Source: Pedobacter sp. HDW13 (GTDB lineage Bacteria; Bacteroidota; Bacteroidia; Sphingobacteriales; Sphingobacteriaceae). From it: DNA of 64,000 nt. The notes beneath the pieces are model-generated. The model was given only the letters and a program-made list of their open reading frames with translations. It made no database searches and was not told the origin of the DNA. The DNA lies in NCBI RefSeq assembly GCF_011303555.1, contig NZ_CP049868.1:1798001-1862000 (forward strand), given 5' to 3'. A program made the position numbers and the translations under genes. Below, piece after piece: positions 27,892 to 36,291 of this stretch (position 1 is the stretch's first letter; every line of letters begins with the position of its first letter).

Positions 27892-27942
27892 TTATGTTTA
27901 GCAATTTTGAAAGAACGTTTCCTTTTTGTTAATTGCTTGATA

Positions 27943-27973
27943 CAAATGTAAAGGAACAACCAATACCTTGCAA
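27943..27973 (-). promoter_or_regulatory. Promoter of the tRNA-like pair
   Basis: On the minus strand TTG (27973-27971), 20 bases, then TACATTTG (27950-27943) is an exact -33/-7 arrangement. The box is about 50 bases before the 5' end of the first tRNA-like gene. It supports real transcription of the pair. Confidence 0.55.
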
Positions 27974-28047
27974 ATATTTTAAACATTTAATTTTATTTTT
28001 ATAATATTGATAAATATTCGTAAATTCGCTTATCATAATTCAAAAAT

Positions 28048-28524
28048 ATGCTTAAAAAAGACAATTCCAATTTAGAAATTGACAACCTCGATATCGATAT
28101 ATTGAAACAATTGATGCAGGATGCCACTAAACCCTATACAGAAATAGCTAAAGATCTGATCGTTTCGGGTGGTACTATACACGTGCGAATGAAGAAATTA
28201 CAGGAAATGGGCATTATTAAAGGTTCTCATTTAATTATCGATCCGCAAAAAGCCGGCTATGATATTTGTGCTTTTTTGGGTATTTATCTCGAAAAGGGAA
28301 TACAGTATAAAGATGCGGTGGCACAGCTGAGTAAAATTAAGGAGGTGGTAGAGCTACACTATACCACAGGAGCCTATAGTATGTTTGCAAAAATAATCTG
28401 CAGAGACACCAACCACCTGCGTCATGTTTTAAACGAAGAAATTCAGGCAGTGAATGGCATCCAACGTACTGAAACATTAATTTCATTAGAAGAGAGCATT
28501 AAAAGGCAAATTGAGTTGGGCTAA
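28048..28524 (+). CDS. Lrp/AsnC-family transcriptional regulator
   Basis: The 158-residue protein has an N-terminal winged helix-turn-helix (LDIDILKQLMQDATKPYTEI, then AKDLIVSGGTIHVRMKKLQE and MGIIKG), as in Lrp. The C-terminal RAM ligand-binding domain (DICAFLGIYLEKG, VVELHYTTGAYSMFAKI, DTNHLRHVLNEEI) binds amino acids and controls oligomer state. Lrp-type regulators govern amino-acid metabolism. Its target is not evident from its neighbours. It is convergent with feoB across a 467-base gap, and divergent from the tRNA-like pair, sharing the upstream gap with them. Confidence 0.93.
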   Translation: MLKKDNSNLEIDNLDIDILKQLMQDATKPYTEIAKDLIVSGGTIHVRMKKLQEMGIIKGSHLIIDPQKAGYDICAFLGIYLEKGIQYKDAVAQLSKIKEVVELHYTTGAYSMFAKIICRDTNHLRHVLNEEIQAVNGIQRTETLISLEESIKRQIELG

Positions 28525-28656
28525 CAGCCCATAACAGGAAGAATAAAGCCAACAGCTAAAATAGTTTATTGAGTACGCCTGAGCTCAAACAACCTTATAT
28601 GCCTTAAATGGTTAAAGGAACTTGTTGATTTTAATCTTTTCGAAAATGAAAGTTTA

Positions 28657-28955
28657 GGTGCATTTCGGGAGCAGCAGTCCCGTTATTCGCTATAGCCCCG
28701 ATTAAAAATCGGGAGCTGCCGCTTCTACCAGTTTTAGAAACAATGGTTAATGCACAGGCCAAGTTGCTTAAAGTAAAGGCCATGCTACGCGCTCAACTAA
28801 TTAGCAGCGCTAATTGGTCGTAAAGCGCCGATTCGGCAGCTATTGGATGATGCTGATCTTATGATGTAATCGGGATAAAACTTAGATAGTTGAGCGGGCA
28901 GAACTCCTCATGCTATCGACTCTGCTTAGATTGACCTTAAAATTTGAAATGCACC
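28657..28955. repeat. Non-coding 299-bp element bounded by 10-bp inverted repeats
   Basis: GGTGCATTTC (28657-28666) and GAAATGCACC (28946-28955) are perfect inverted ends. Inside are several hairpins: CGGGA/TCCCG (28666-28682), CCCGATT/AATCGGG (28697-28713) and AATTAGC/GCTAATT (28799-28815). There is no long open frame. A short stretch reads like a protein fragment (VNAQAKLLKVKAMLRAQ at about 28745-28795) but ends at once. The layout resembles a miniature transposable element or a worn insertion. No target-site duplication is visible. The rest of the 28525-28991 gap holds nothing else I can name. Confidence 0.45.
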
Positions 28956-28991
28956 AGATTAACCAGCAGAAATAAACTTGGTATAATTAAC

Positions 28992-31105
28992 TTATTTCAA
29001 CAGCTGGTAAGCCACAAGCGCTGCAACATAAGCCATGGCCGTCATATAAGCCAATTGAATAACCGGCCATTTCCAGCCTTTTGTTTCGCGGTAAACAACA
29101 GCCACTGTACTCATGCACTGCATAGCAAAAGCATAAAAAAGCATTAATGAAATACCAGCAGCAAAAGAGTAAACCGGTAAGCCGGTACGGCTGTTAACAG
29201 AAGCCGCCATACGCTCCCTAATGGTCGAGGTATCCTCATCGCCACCATCAACACTGTAAATGGTTGCCATCGTTCCTACAAAAGCTTCACGGGCAGCAAA
29301 AGAGGTAATTAAACCAATGCCAATCTTCCAATCGTAACCCAGCGGACGAATTACAGGCTCAATCCAGTGCCCAAGCACACCTACGTAAGAATTTTCAAGT
29401 TTCTCTGTTGCTTCTAAAACCTTAATGTGATCGGTGTTTTTGGTAGTATCGGCAAGTGCCGTAGCATATTTCTTTTCTATATTTTCGAAACGGTCTCCCG
29501 GTCCATAGGCAGCCATTACCCAAAGAATAACCGAAATAGCTATAATTACTTTACCTGCTTCGAAAACAAAGGTTTTAGATTTCTCGTACATGGTAAAAAG
29601 CACGTTCTTCCACCTCGGCATGCGGTAAACAGGCAGCTCCATAATAAAGTAAGATCTTTCTTTGGTTTTGATGATGAATTTCATCACCCAGGCTACCAGT
29701 ACCGCAGCTAGAATTCCTACCAGGTACATTACCATTAGCGCTAAGCCCTGCAGGTTAAAAATACTCAGCACATGCTTTTGCGGAATAATTAATGATATAA
29801 TCAGGATATACACCGGGAGCCTTGCCGAACAGCTTACTAAAGGGGTTACCAAAATGGTTATCATCCGGTCTTTCCAGTTTTCGATATTCCTTGCTGCCAT
29901 AATTGAAGGAACGGCGCAAGCCAAACCACCAATCATTGGTACCACCGATTTACCGTTAAGCCCAACCTTGCTCATAATTTTATCCATCATAAAGGTAACG
30001 CGGGCCATGTAGCCGGTATCTTCTAAAATGGATATGAAGGCAAAAAGAATGGCAATCTGAGGAATAAACACAAAAATCCCCCCAAACCTGCTATCACACC
30101 ATCCAATAATAAATCGGTAAGCATACCTGCCGGCAAATATTCGTGCCCAAGTTCGGTAATAAATCCAAAACCACTTTCAATCCAATCCATCGGGTAAGAT
30201 GACCAGGCAAATATGGCATTGAAAATTATAAAGAGGATCAACAAGAATATAGTAAAACCCCAAATTTTATGGGTAAGTATCGCATCAAGTTTATCGCTGA
30301 AAGAGAATTTCTTTTCTGTTCCTTTATCCACCACCACATTAGCAAGAATAGTACTTAAATGCTTATAGCGTGCAATGGTTTCAGCAGCCTGTATTTTAGC
30401 CGATTCGAAATGGTTCGATTGTTCTATTTCTTCAATTTCTTCCTGCTCTTTTTCGGTAAAGAAAGTTAAATGCTCGTGCTGGTGCAAAACCTGCAGGGCA
30501 TAATAATCGTTATCCGAATTTAGTTTTGCCTTAATTGCATTAATTGCTTCAGGGGCTAGAAAATTTAAATCAACCTCCTGAAACTGCGTGGCTATTTTAG
30601 TGGTATTGGCTATTGCATTTTTAAGTTTATCGATGCCAATGTTATTCCGTGCTGAAATAGATACTACCTGAATGCCTAATTTTTCAGCCAGCTTATCCAG
30701 ATTAATCTCAATGCCCTGTTTGGCAGAAAGATCGATCATGTTTAAAGCCAAAATCATCGGGATGCCCAGATCGGCCACCTGCGAATACAAAAGCATGTTG
30801 CGCTTAAGATTGGATGCATCGGTAACCAATACAATTACATCGGGATGGCTATTGTTTTTTTGATCGGCCAGCACCTGAAAAACAATGCTTTCATCAGCGC
30901 TTTTGGGGTAAAGACTATAAGTTCCGGGCAAATCAATAATTTCAGCATCCTTATCGACTGCAAGTTTGGTAAAACCTGTTTTCTTGTCAACTGTTATACC
31001 CGGGAAGTTACCAATTTTCTGATTTAAACCGGTTAAACGGTTAAATAATGTAGATTTACCTGTATTGGGATTACCAACTAATGCAACTTTAATATCCAAA
31101 CCCAA
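28992..31105 (-). pseudogene. feoB: Ferrous iron transporter FeoB, single-base frameshift
   Basis: The N-terminal half (31105 downward) is the cytoplasmic G domain, with GNPNTGKST (11-19), the DLPG of G3 and NMID of G4, then a helical GDI-like region and the first membrane helices. The continuation to 28992 carries the Gate and C-terminal membrane segments (FIPQIAILFAFISILEDTGYMARV onward). The frames part at a C run, 30078-30083 (G on the coding strand). Seven instead of six bases would read GLGGIFVFIPQ and give a 704-residue FeoB. The start follows the feoA stop by four bases. Without correction the protein would end after the first helices and not transport iron. Either a sequencing slip or a real or variable mutation is possible. 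Confidence 0.87.
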
Positions 31106-31109
31106 ATAT

Positions 31110-31325
31110 TTATTGAATGATTACCACATCAGCTTCGCTTTTACGCAAACAAAGCTGATAACCAGCAACACGAATGGCCATTGGATCGCCAAGAGGGGCA
31201 AAACGTTCAACCTCTACAACCTCGCCCGGCAAGCAGCCCATCTCCATTAACTTTACAGACATATCTAAATCTGTAAAAGCTACAATTGTTCCTTTTTCTC
31301 CAACTTTTAGGTGCGACAGTTTCAT
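31110..31325 (-). CDS. feoA: Ferrous iron transport protein FeoA
   Basis: The 71-residue protein is an SH3-like FeoA: LKVGEKGTIVAFTDLDMSVK, then LMEMGCLPGEVVEVERFAPLGDPMAIRVAGYQLCLRK. FeoA supports Fe(II) uptake through FeoB in the inner membrane. The feoA-feoB pair is an operon with a four-base gap. A palindrome at 31376-31397, about 50 bases upstream of the start, is a candidate iron-responsive operator. Confidence 0.93.
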   Translation of the reverse strand: MKLSHLKVGEKGTIVAFTDLDMSVKLMEMGCLPGEVVEVERFAPLGDPMAIRVAGYQLCLRKSEADVVIIQ

Positions 31326-31375
31326 CTGTGTTTATTTATATTTTATTAGCCAGATAGAGCCTAAAGGGTTCATGT

Positions 31376-31397
31376 GCTAATCTTGGCGCAAGTTAGC
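31376..31397. promoter_or_regulatory. Palindrome upstream of feoA, possible metalloregulator site
   Basis: GCTAATCTTG, GCG, CAAGTTAGC is an inverted repeat interrupted by one extra T in the left arm. Its GCTAA/TTAGC ends recall DtxR/MntR-type operators, but the match is partial. Position, 50 bases before feoA, suits a repressor site. Confidence 0.35.
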
Positions 31398-31470
31398 CTT
31401 TCTTTAGATTTATTCCAAATAACAAGACTTTTACATTCAGGAAATAATGCAGGGTTTTACGGTATCATGA

Positions 31471-31580
31471 TTAATTTCTTTGACGGCCGCCACCAAAACC
31501 ACCACCGCCACACCTTCTTCGTTACCGCGGATCCCGTTTCTGCCCCCCATACGGTTCAGCGAATAGGTAAACGCTGTAAA
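31471..31580 (-). pseudogene. C-terminal remnant of a second outer-membrane beta-barrel gene
   Basis: On the minus strand this encodes FTYSLNRMGGRNG, closely matching the C-terminal strand FTYSLTRIGGRNM of the complete barrel protein encoded just upstream (31632-34442). It then reads NEEG and, after an apparent single-base loss near 31511, a glycine-rich end GFGGGRQRN and a TAA at 31471-31473. Nothing of the rest of that gene is left. The terminator of the intact gene directly abuts it. It is probably what remains of a tandem paralogue after deletion. Confidence 0.6.
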
Positions 31581-31585
31581 ACAAA

Positions 31586-31612
31586 AAAAGGCCCGAAAAA
31601 TCGGGCCTTTTA
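31586..31612 (-). terminator. Terminator after the outer-membrane barrel gene
   Basis: AAAAGGCCCGA and TCGGGCCTTTT pair around a four-base A loop and are followed by a T run on the minus strand (A run on plus). It lies 20 bases beyond the stop at 31632. Confidence 0.8.
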
Positions 31613-31631
31613 ATTCTGATATTGATATTTT

Positions 31632-34442
31632 TTACATTCTCATGCGTCGGCCTTCCCCACCCTGACCCGGCATTTGCATATCGCCACTCATGTTACGACC
31701 ACCAATACGGGTTAACGAATAGGTGAACGAGAACATGTAGTAACGTTTTAGAACGTTATAGTTTAAATCGGTAATTGAAGTACCTGATGTAGTTCTCGAA
31801 ATACCTGTATTCTGATTCAATGCATCATTTACAGAGAATTTAAAGGTAGCCCTATTTTTAAAGAACTGACGACTGATGTATGGGTTAAGAATGGTATATT
31901 CCTGGTTGTATAAATCGCCACCACCAAAATTTCTGAAATAATCGATATCCATAGCCAGCCTGATATTGGCTGGAAATACATAGCTTACATTAAAGCTTGG
32001 GTTAATGGTGTAATACTGCGTATTTGCCGATTGCTGTGCCGAAAACGTAGAGTTGGTATAGCTACCGGTAATACCACCTGTTAAATCAAATTTATCAACG
32101 TTGGTAACCAGCTTATAGCCATTAGATATGGTGTAACTATTGGTCACGTTTTTAACCAGTTGAGTACTTGCGTTAGGCGCAATAAAGTTTACGTTTCTGC
32201 TATACGAACCATTACCAGAAATATTTAAGGTAAGCTTCCGCTCAGGCATTAAAGGTAAAGACCAGGTAGCATTGGCATTACCGGCATAAACGCCATTAAC
32301 GTTAATGTAACTAACCTGCTGAAGGCCGCCAGATATTGGAACAACCGTATTACCGATACTGTTAAAGGTTTGCGTAAGGTTTAATCCAGCAAAGAAGAAA
32401 CGGCCACTTTCGATATTGAAATTATTGAAGTTAATCCTCAACTGGTTATTAAACGAAGGTTTCAAGTCCGGGTTACCTACATAACGGGTTTGCGAATTTG
32501 TATTATCTGGGATAGGCTGAATCTGATCGATACTTGGCTGAGTTGTAGAACCACGATAGTTAATAAATAATCGTTTACGGTTACTGAAATTATACCTGAA
32601 CTGTGCCGACGGCGTAATGTTAATGAAGTTCTGTGTACGTTTTAACCCTGTGGTTAAATTGGTATTTATCCTATTGGTTTGTTGTGCAGCTAAGCCAATA
32701 TTCCAGTTGTATTTTTTCTCGGTTGTAGTAAAACTAAAACCAGCTGCATTGGTTAAAGTACGGTTATTATAAATATTCGAGAATGTATTATCTACTAAAT
32801 CGAATTGAAGGGTAAGGGGATTATAGTTATATACGTCTCTCTGCGAATCGCTGTTTGAATAACCGTTCTGATAATTAAACTCTACGCTTAAGGTTTTATT
32901 TAAAGGCTCGGTATATACCACTCTTGTGGTATTGTTTATAGCATGGCTACTGGTATTGTTTAACTGGTTGGTTAACGAATCTCTTTTTACTCCATTTTCA
33001 GTAATATGATCTAAACGGTAATTCTGATTGGTACCACTGTTGTCGTTAATACTGGTGTTTACATTAAGCGAAAGGGTACGGCCTCTGCGTTTAAAACTTT
33101 TACGGACTAATAAATTATTGCTAACAGCAGGAGTAGCAGCAGTAGTTGTATTTTCCTGACTTCCATCTGTTATACTCGTCACATAATTCCTGTAATATTT
33201 GGTTATGCTATTGCCATCGCTTTCTGTATAAGTTACGTTCGGTTGGATTTTAATAGATAATGACGGATCGATTTTTGTATCCACCATAAAATTGAATCGG
33301 TGGTTGGTACGGTCGGTTGTATTGTTTAAATTCTGCGTAACATCGGTCGTAATCCCCCCAAAAAGATTTTGGATATGTGAGTCCTGAATGATATCGGCAG
33401 TCGATTTATTGAAGAAATAACTGGCCTGAAATTGTGTACCATCTTTGTAAGTGTCGGCAAAGTTTAAACCTGCTGCATTGGTTGTGGTAATACCACCTCC
33501 GCCACCACCAGAGTTACCTCCACCGCCGCCGCCAAAACCGCCACGGCCGCCGCCACCTCCACCAAATCCGTTTCCTACGCCACCACCCTGGCCAAAGTTT
33601 TGTTTATTTACGTTGTTAAACTGACCAATGAAACTAATCTGACGATCATCATCAAACTTGTTTACATTTAAACTGGCATCATAACGGTCGTTAGAACCAT
33701 AACCTACAGTACTGTTTCCAAAATAACCATGTTTCATACCATTTTTAGTGGTAATGTTCAGGATTTTGTTTCTGGTTCCATCATCAATACCGGTAAATTG
33801 TGCCTGTTCAGAAAGCTCGTCAATTACCTGGATTTTATCAACCATATCGGCTGGTAAGTTTTTGGTAGCCAATAAAGGATCGTTACCAAAAAACTCTTTT
33901 CCATCAACCTTTACTTTGGTAACGGTTTCGCCTTGTGCTTTAATACTTCCATCTTTCGCAACTTCTACTCCGGGCACTTTCTGTAATAAATCTTCTACTA
34001 CAGCATTTTCGCGTACTTTGATTGATTTTGCATCAAATTCCAATGTATCTTTTTTCACCACAATCGGAATAGTAGCGGTTACATTTACCGTATTTAAATC
34101 AACACCGTCATCGCTCATGGCAATTTCGCCTGCGTTTACGGCCGCCCTAGCCACTTCGACATCTTTGGTAGCTGTTTTTAAACCTAAAAAGGCCGAGTAA
34201 ATCCGGTATTTACCAGGTGCTATAGCTTTAAAGCTAAAAGAGCCATCAGGATTGGTTTGACCTGAGGCTACCACGCTCGAATCTTTCAAGCTCTTAACGG
34301 CAATGGTAGCAAAATCAACAGGCTTTTTATCTTTTGCGTTAATTACTTTACCACTTATAGCGCCGGTATTTTGGGCCTGAGCGATATATCCACAAAATAG
34401 GAGAACAATAAAGATTGCCCTCTGAACGTTCTTTTTCATCAA
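31632..34442 (-). CDS. Outer-membrane beta-barrel protein with carboxypeptidase-regulatory-like domain
   Basis: 936 residues with a signal peptide (1-23, ending IAQAQ), a regulatory-like Ig domain (about 25-110, with GAISGKVINAKDKKPVDFA) and a plug-like part with LLQKVPGVEVAKDG and KVDGKEFFGNDPLLATKNLP. A long beta-barrel follows, rich in Asn, Thr and Tyr, and ends in a FTYSLTRIGG strand. A glycine-rich stretch, mostly G with a few N, F, R and S, lies near residues 283-317 (33493-33592). The family is the TonB-receptor-like barrel group typical of Bacteroidota. Substrate and any partner lipoprotein are unknown; no SusD-like gene is adjacent. The protein at 5541-8371 is a relative. Confidence 0.85.
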   Translation of the reverse strand: MMKKNVQRAIFIVLLFCGYIAQAQNTGAISGKVINAKDKKPVDFATIAVKSLKDSSVVASGQTNPDGSFSFKAIAPGKYRIYSAFLGLKTATKDVEVARAAVNAGEIAMSDDGVDLNTVNVTATIPIVVKKDTLEFDAKSIKVRENAVVEDLLQKVPGVEVAKDGSIKAQGETVTKVKVDGKEFFGNDPLLATKNLPADMVDKIQVIDELSEQAQFTGIDDGTRNKILNITTKNGMKHGYFGNSTVGYGSNDRYDASLNVNKFDDDRQISFIGQFNNVNKQNFGQGGGVGNGFGGGGGGRGGFGGGGGGNSGGGGGGITTTNAAGLNFADTYKDGTQFQASYFFNKSTADIIQDSHIQNLFGGITTDVTQNLNNTTDRTNHRFNFMVDTKIDPSLSIKIQPNVTYTESDGNSITKYYRNYVTSITDGSQENTTTAATPAVSNNLLVRKSFKRRGRTLSLNVNTSINDNSGTNQNYRLDHITENGVKRDSLTNQLNNTSSHAINNTTRVVYTEPLNKTLSVEFNYQNGYSNSDSQRDVYNYNPLTLQFDLVDNTFSNIYNNRTLTNAAGFSFTTTEKKYNWNIGLAAQQTNRINTNLTTGLKRTQNFINITPSAQFRYNFSNRKRLFINYRGSTTQPSIDQIQPIPDNTNSQTRYVGNPDLKPSFNNQLRINFNNFNIESGRFFFAGLNLTQTFNSIGNTVVPISGGLQQVSYINVNGVYAGNANATWSLPLMPERKLTLNISGNGSYSRNVNFIAPNASTQLVKNVTNSYTISNGYKLVTNVDKFDLTGGITGSYTNSTFSAQQSANTQYYTINPSFNVSYVFPANIRLAMDIDYFRNFGGGDLYNQEYTILNPYISRQFFKNRATFKFSVNDALNQNTGISRTTSGTSITDLNYNVLKRYYMFSFTYSLTRIGGRNMSGDMQMPGQGGEGRRMRM

Positions 34443-34699
34443 AAAAATTTAGGTATTACATACAAAACTAAGCTATCAGACTACGTAAAAGCTTAAAGGT
34501 TTGTTAAGGTGTGTTAAAACCTTGGTAACATTTTAAATACAGCAAACAGGCTGCACATCAAATCAAAAAGGGGGAGGTGATTTGGTAATGTTATTTTTGT
34601 GGTGAAGGATAACTCTTGTAATATACTTTTGGGCAATTACAGTTTTTTTTAAAAATACTACAGCTGCTTAAACTGATGGCTATAATAACGCAGATAATA

Positions 34700-35098
34700 C
34701 TAACTTTCGTTTTCATTGAAATTTAATTTATGGAGCAATACATAACTGAAAACAGCCATTAAAGCCCCTAACATATCGCAAGCAAAATCCCACCATTCAG
34801 CAGATCGGTAGGTAAAAACTTTCCACTGTAATATTTCGATTGCCCCCCCAATAATGGCATTGATCAGGAGTATTTTAAAAATTGTTAATGTTCTGAAAGC
34901 GAAAGTATGCTGATACCTTATTTTTCCATAAAAGAGCAGCACTGATAAAACAAAGAAAAAACCCAGGTGGGCCATTTTATCAAAACCTTCGAAGAAAAAA
35001 CCCGGACCAGAAGACTCGGGCATCCTCATATTACAAAGCACTAAAATAACAACGGTCCAGATAATGGCCCAAACTTGTCTTTTTAGTGCTTTGTACAA
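34700..35098 (-). CDS. VanZ-family membrane protein
   Basis: 132 residues with about four hydrophobic helices, the VanZ-like GFDKMAHLGFFFVLSVLLFY and a later AEWWDFACDMLGALMAVFSYVL. VanZ-like proteins are small integral membrane proteins of uncertain function; the name comes from a teicoplanin-resistance gene, but most members have no known link to resistance. It follows gcvH by 11 bases on the minus strand and is probably cotranscribed with it. The gap downstream (34443-34699) holds nothing recognisable. Confidence 0.82.
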   Translation of the reverse strand: MYKALKRQVWAIIWTVVILVLCNMRMPESSGPGFFFEGFDKMAHLGFFFVLSVLLFYGKIRYQHTFAFRTLTIFKILLINAIIGGAIEILQWKVFTYRSAEWWDFACDMLGALMAVFSYVLLHKLNFNENES

Positions 35099-35109
35099 AA
35101 TATGATAAA

Positions 35110-35490
35110 TTAAGCGCCTACCAATTCCTGGTATGCAGCAGCTGTAAGTAAACCTTCTACTTCAGTTAAATCAGCTAAAGATACTTTTACCATCCAGCCT
35201 TCTCCATAAGGATCAGAGTTAACCAATTCAGGGTTATCGTTTAGGTCAGCATTAACTTCTAATACGGTTCCGGTAACAGGCATATATAAATCAGACACAG
35301 TTTTAACGGCCTCTACTGTACCGAAAACTTCTTCTTTAGCTACTTCGCTACCTACGGTGTTGATGTCAACATAAACGATATCACCCAATTCGCGTTGTGC
35401 AAAATCAGTTACGCCAATATAAGCTTCGTTACCTTCAACTCTAACCCACTCGTGGTCTTTAGTGTACTTTAATTCTGATGGAAAATTCAT
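35110..35490 (-). CDS. gcvH: Glycine cleavage system H protein
   Basis: The 126-residue protein is a lipoyl-carrier H protein. Lys63 in [17 protein letters not shown] is the lipoylation site, and the typical start [24 protein letters not shown] is present. It shuttles the methylamine group between the P, T and L proteins of glycine cleavage. The other gcv genes are not in this window. It has its own promoter at 35590-35620 and precedes the VanZ-like gene. In other Bacteroidota gcvH and vanZ-like genes also occur near sprA, which here lies just beyond a small plus-strand gene; this is recollection, not a check. Confidence 0.96.
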   Translation of the reverse strand: MNFPSELKYTKDHEWVRVEGNEAYIGVTDFAQRELGDIVYVDINTVGSEVAKEEVFGTVEAVKTVSDLYMPVTGTVLEVNADLNDNPELVNSDPYGEGWMVKVSLADLTEVEGLLTAAAYQELVGA

Positions 35491-35589
35491 TATTTTATAT
35501 GTTTTGAAAATAAGTTATTTATTTTTTTAATCTCGTTAAGCCAACATACCAGGTTCAAAATATTTATATGTCTGGTAGTGTTTTCGCCT

Positions 35590-35620
35590 CAAAAATACAA
35601 TTTAGTTTATCCATTCGCAA
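35590..35620 (-). promoter_or_regulatory. Promoter of gcvH, with inverted repeat in its leader
   Basis: On the minus strand TTG (35620-35618), 20 bases, then TATTTTTG (35597-35590) fits the Bacteroidota consensus. About 90 bases of leader follow, containing the inverted pair TACCAG (35547-35552) and CTGGTA (35572-35577). I do not recognise a glycine riboswitch. Confidence 0.5.
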
Positions 35621-35729
35621 TGGCTGAAAAATTAACTTAACAGAAAAGTTGAATGATGCGATCACTATAGCTGGTTAACGCCAAACTCAGGAATAATATC
35701 TATATTGAAAATACAAATTAACCCTCAAT

Positions 35730-36194
35730 ATGAAACCTTTCATTGTTTATACCTTAAAAGTATGCCTGGCAACCCTAATTGCTTCTGTTCCCCTTACTAT
35801 GACGATCGGATTTGTCTATATCGGTTTAATCATGCTGATTAAACCAGCGAATTATATTTTTACGTTTAACCTTCCATTCAACCATCTGTTTATATTTGTC
35901 GGCATTATAGCCATTCTTATTACATTTAATATATACCTGATTGAAAAAATGGGGTATAAAAGGTTTATTAATGACAGGCCCATAGCGCACTCAATTGTAA
36001 TCTTTCTTTTTTATCTGATTGCCAGCGGAAACGCCTATTTTATGCATTTCGATCATCTTTTATTTAGTTATGTCCCCATGTTCGTCACTGCCTATTTATT
36101 TAGCAGGGTATTCTCTACCGGGTGGAACAAGGTTTTTTCTAAGTTAACGGATGAAAGAGATAACAATAACTTAGAGCAGTTAAGTGATCAATAA
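35730..36194 (+). CDS. Hypothetical integral membrane protein
   Basis: I do not recognise a family. The 154-residue protein has four hydrophobic segments (about 8-36, 46-66, 88-106 and 113-125) and a polar C-terminal tail with TDERDNNNLEQL. It is an inner-membrane protein of unknown role. It is the only plus-strand gene between gcvH and sprA and is convergent with sprA across a shared terminator. Confidence 0.7.
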   Translation: MKPFIVYTLKVCLATLIASVPLTMTIGFVYIGLIMLIKPANYIFTFNLPFNHLFIFVGIIAILITFNIYLIEKMGYKRFINDRPIAHSIVIFLFYLIASGNAYFMHFDHLLFSYVPMFVTAYLFSRVFSTGWNKVFSKLTDERDNNNLEQLSDQ

Positions 36195-36244
36195 CTTTTC
36201 ACTATCTGCGACATTGATCTGTTTAACATTTTTTTCTTCTGCAT

Positions 36245-36275
36245 GAAAAAGCCTCATTAAAAATGAGGCTTTTTC
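36245..36275. terminator. Bidirectional terminator between the membrane protein gene and sprA
   Basis: GAAAAAGCCTCATT and AATGAGGCTTTTTC pair perfectly around three A, with a U run on either strand. It lies between convergent genes ending at 36194 and 36292. Confidence 0.85.
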
Positions 36276-36291
36276 ATATGATTGAAATTCA

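Noticed and set aside
28745..28795. Protein-coding fragment in the element at 28657
   Set aside because: VNAQAKLLKVKAMLRAQ is followed by a stop within a few codons and no start or family could be found.
30023..30071. Independent short FeoB-like gene starting with MFIPQIAILF
   Set aside because: This is the continuation of feoB after the frame break; the frames overlap and one base joins them into a normal 704-residue FeoB.
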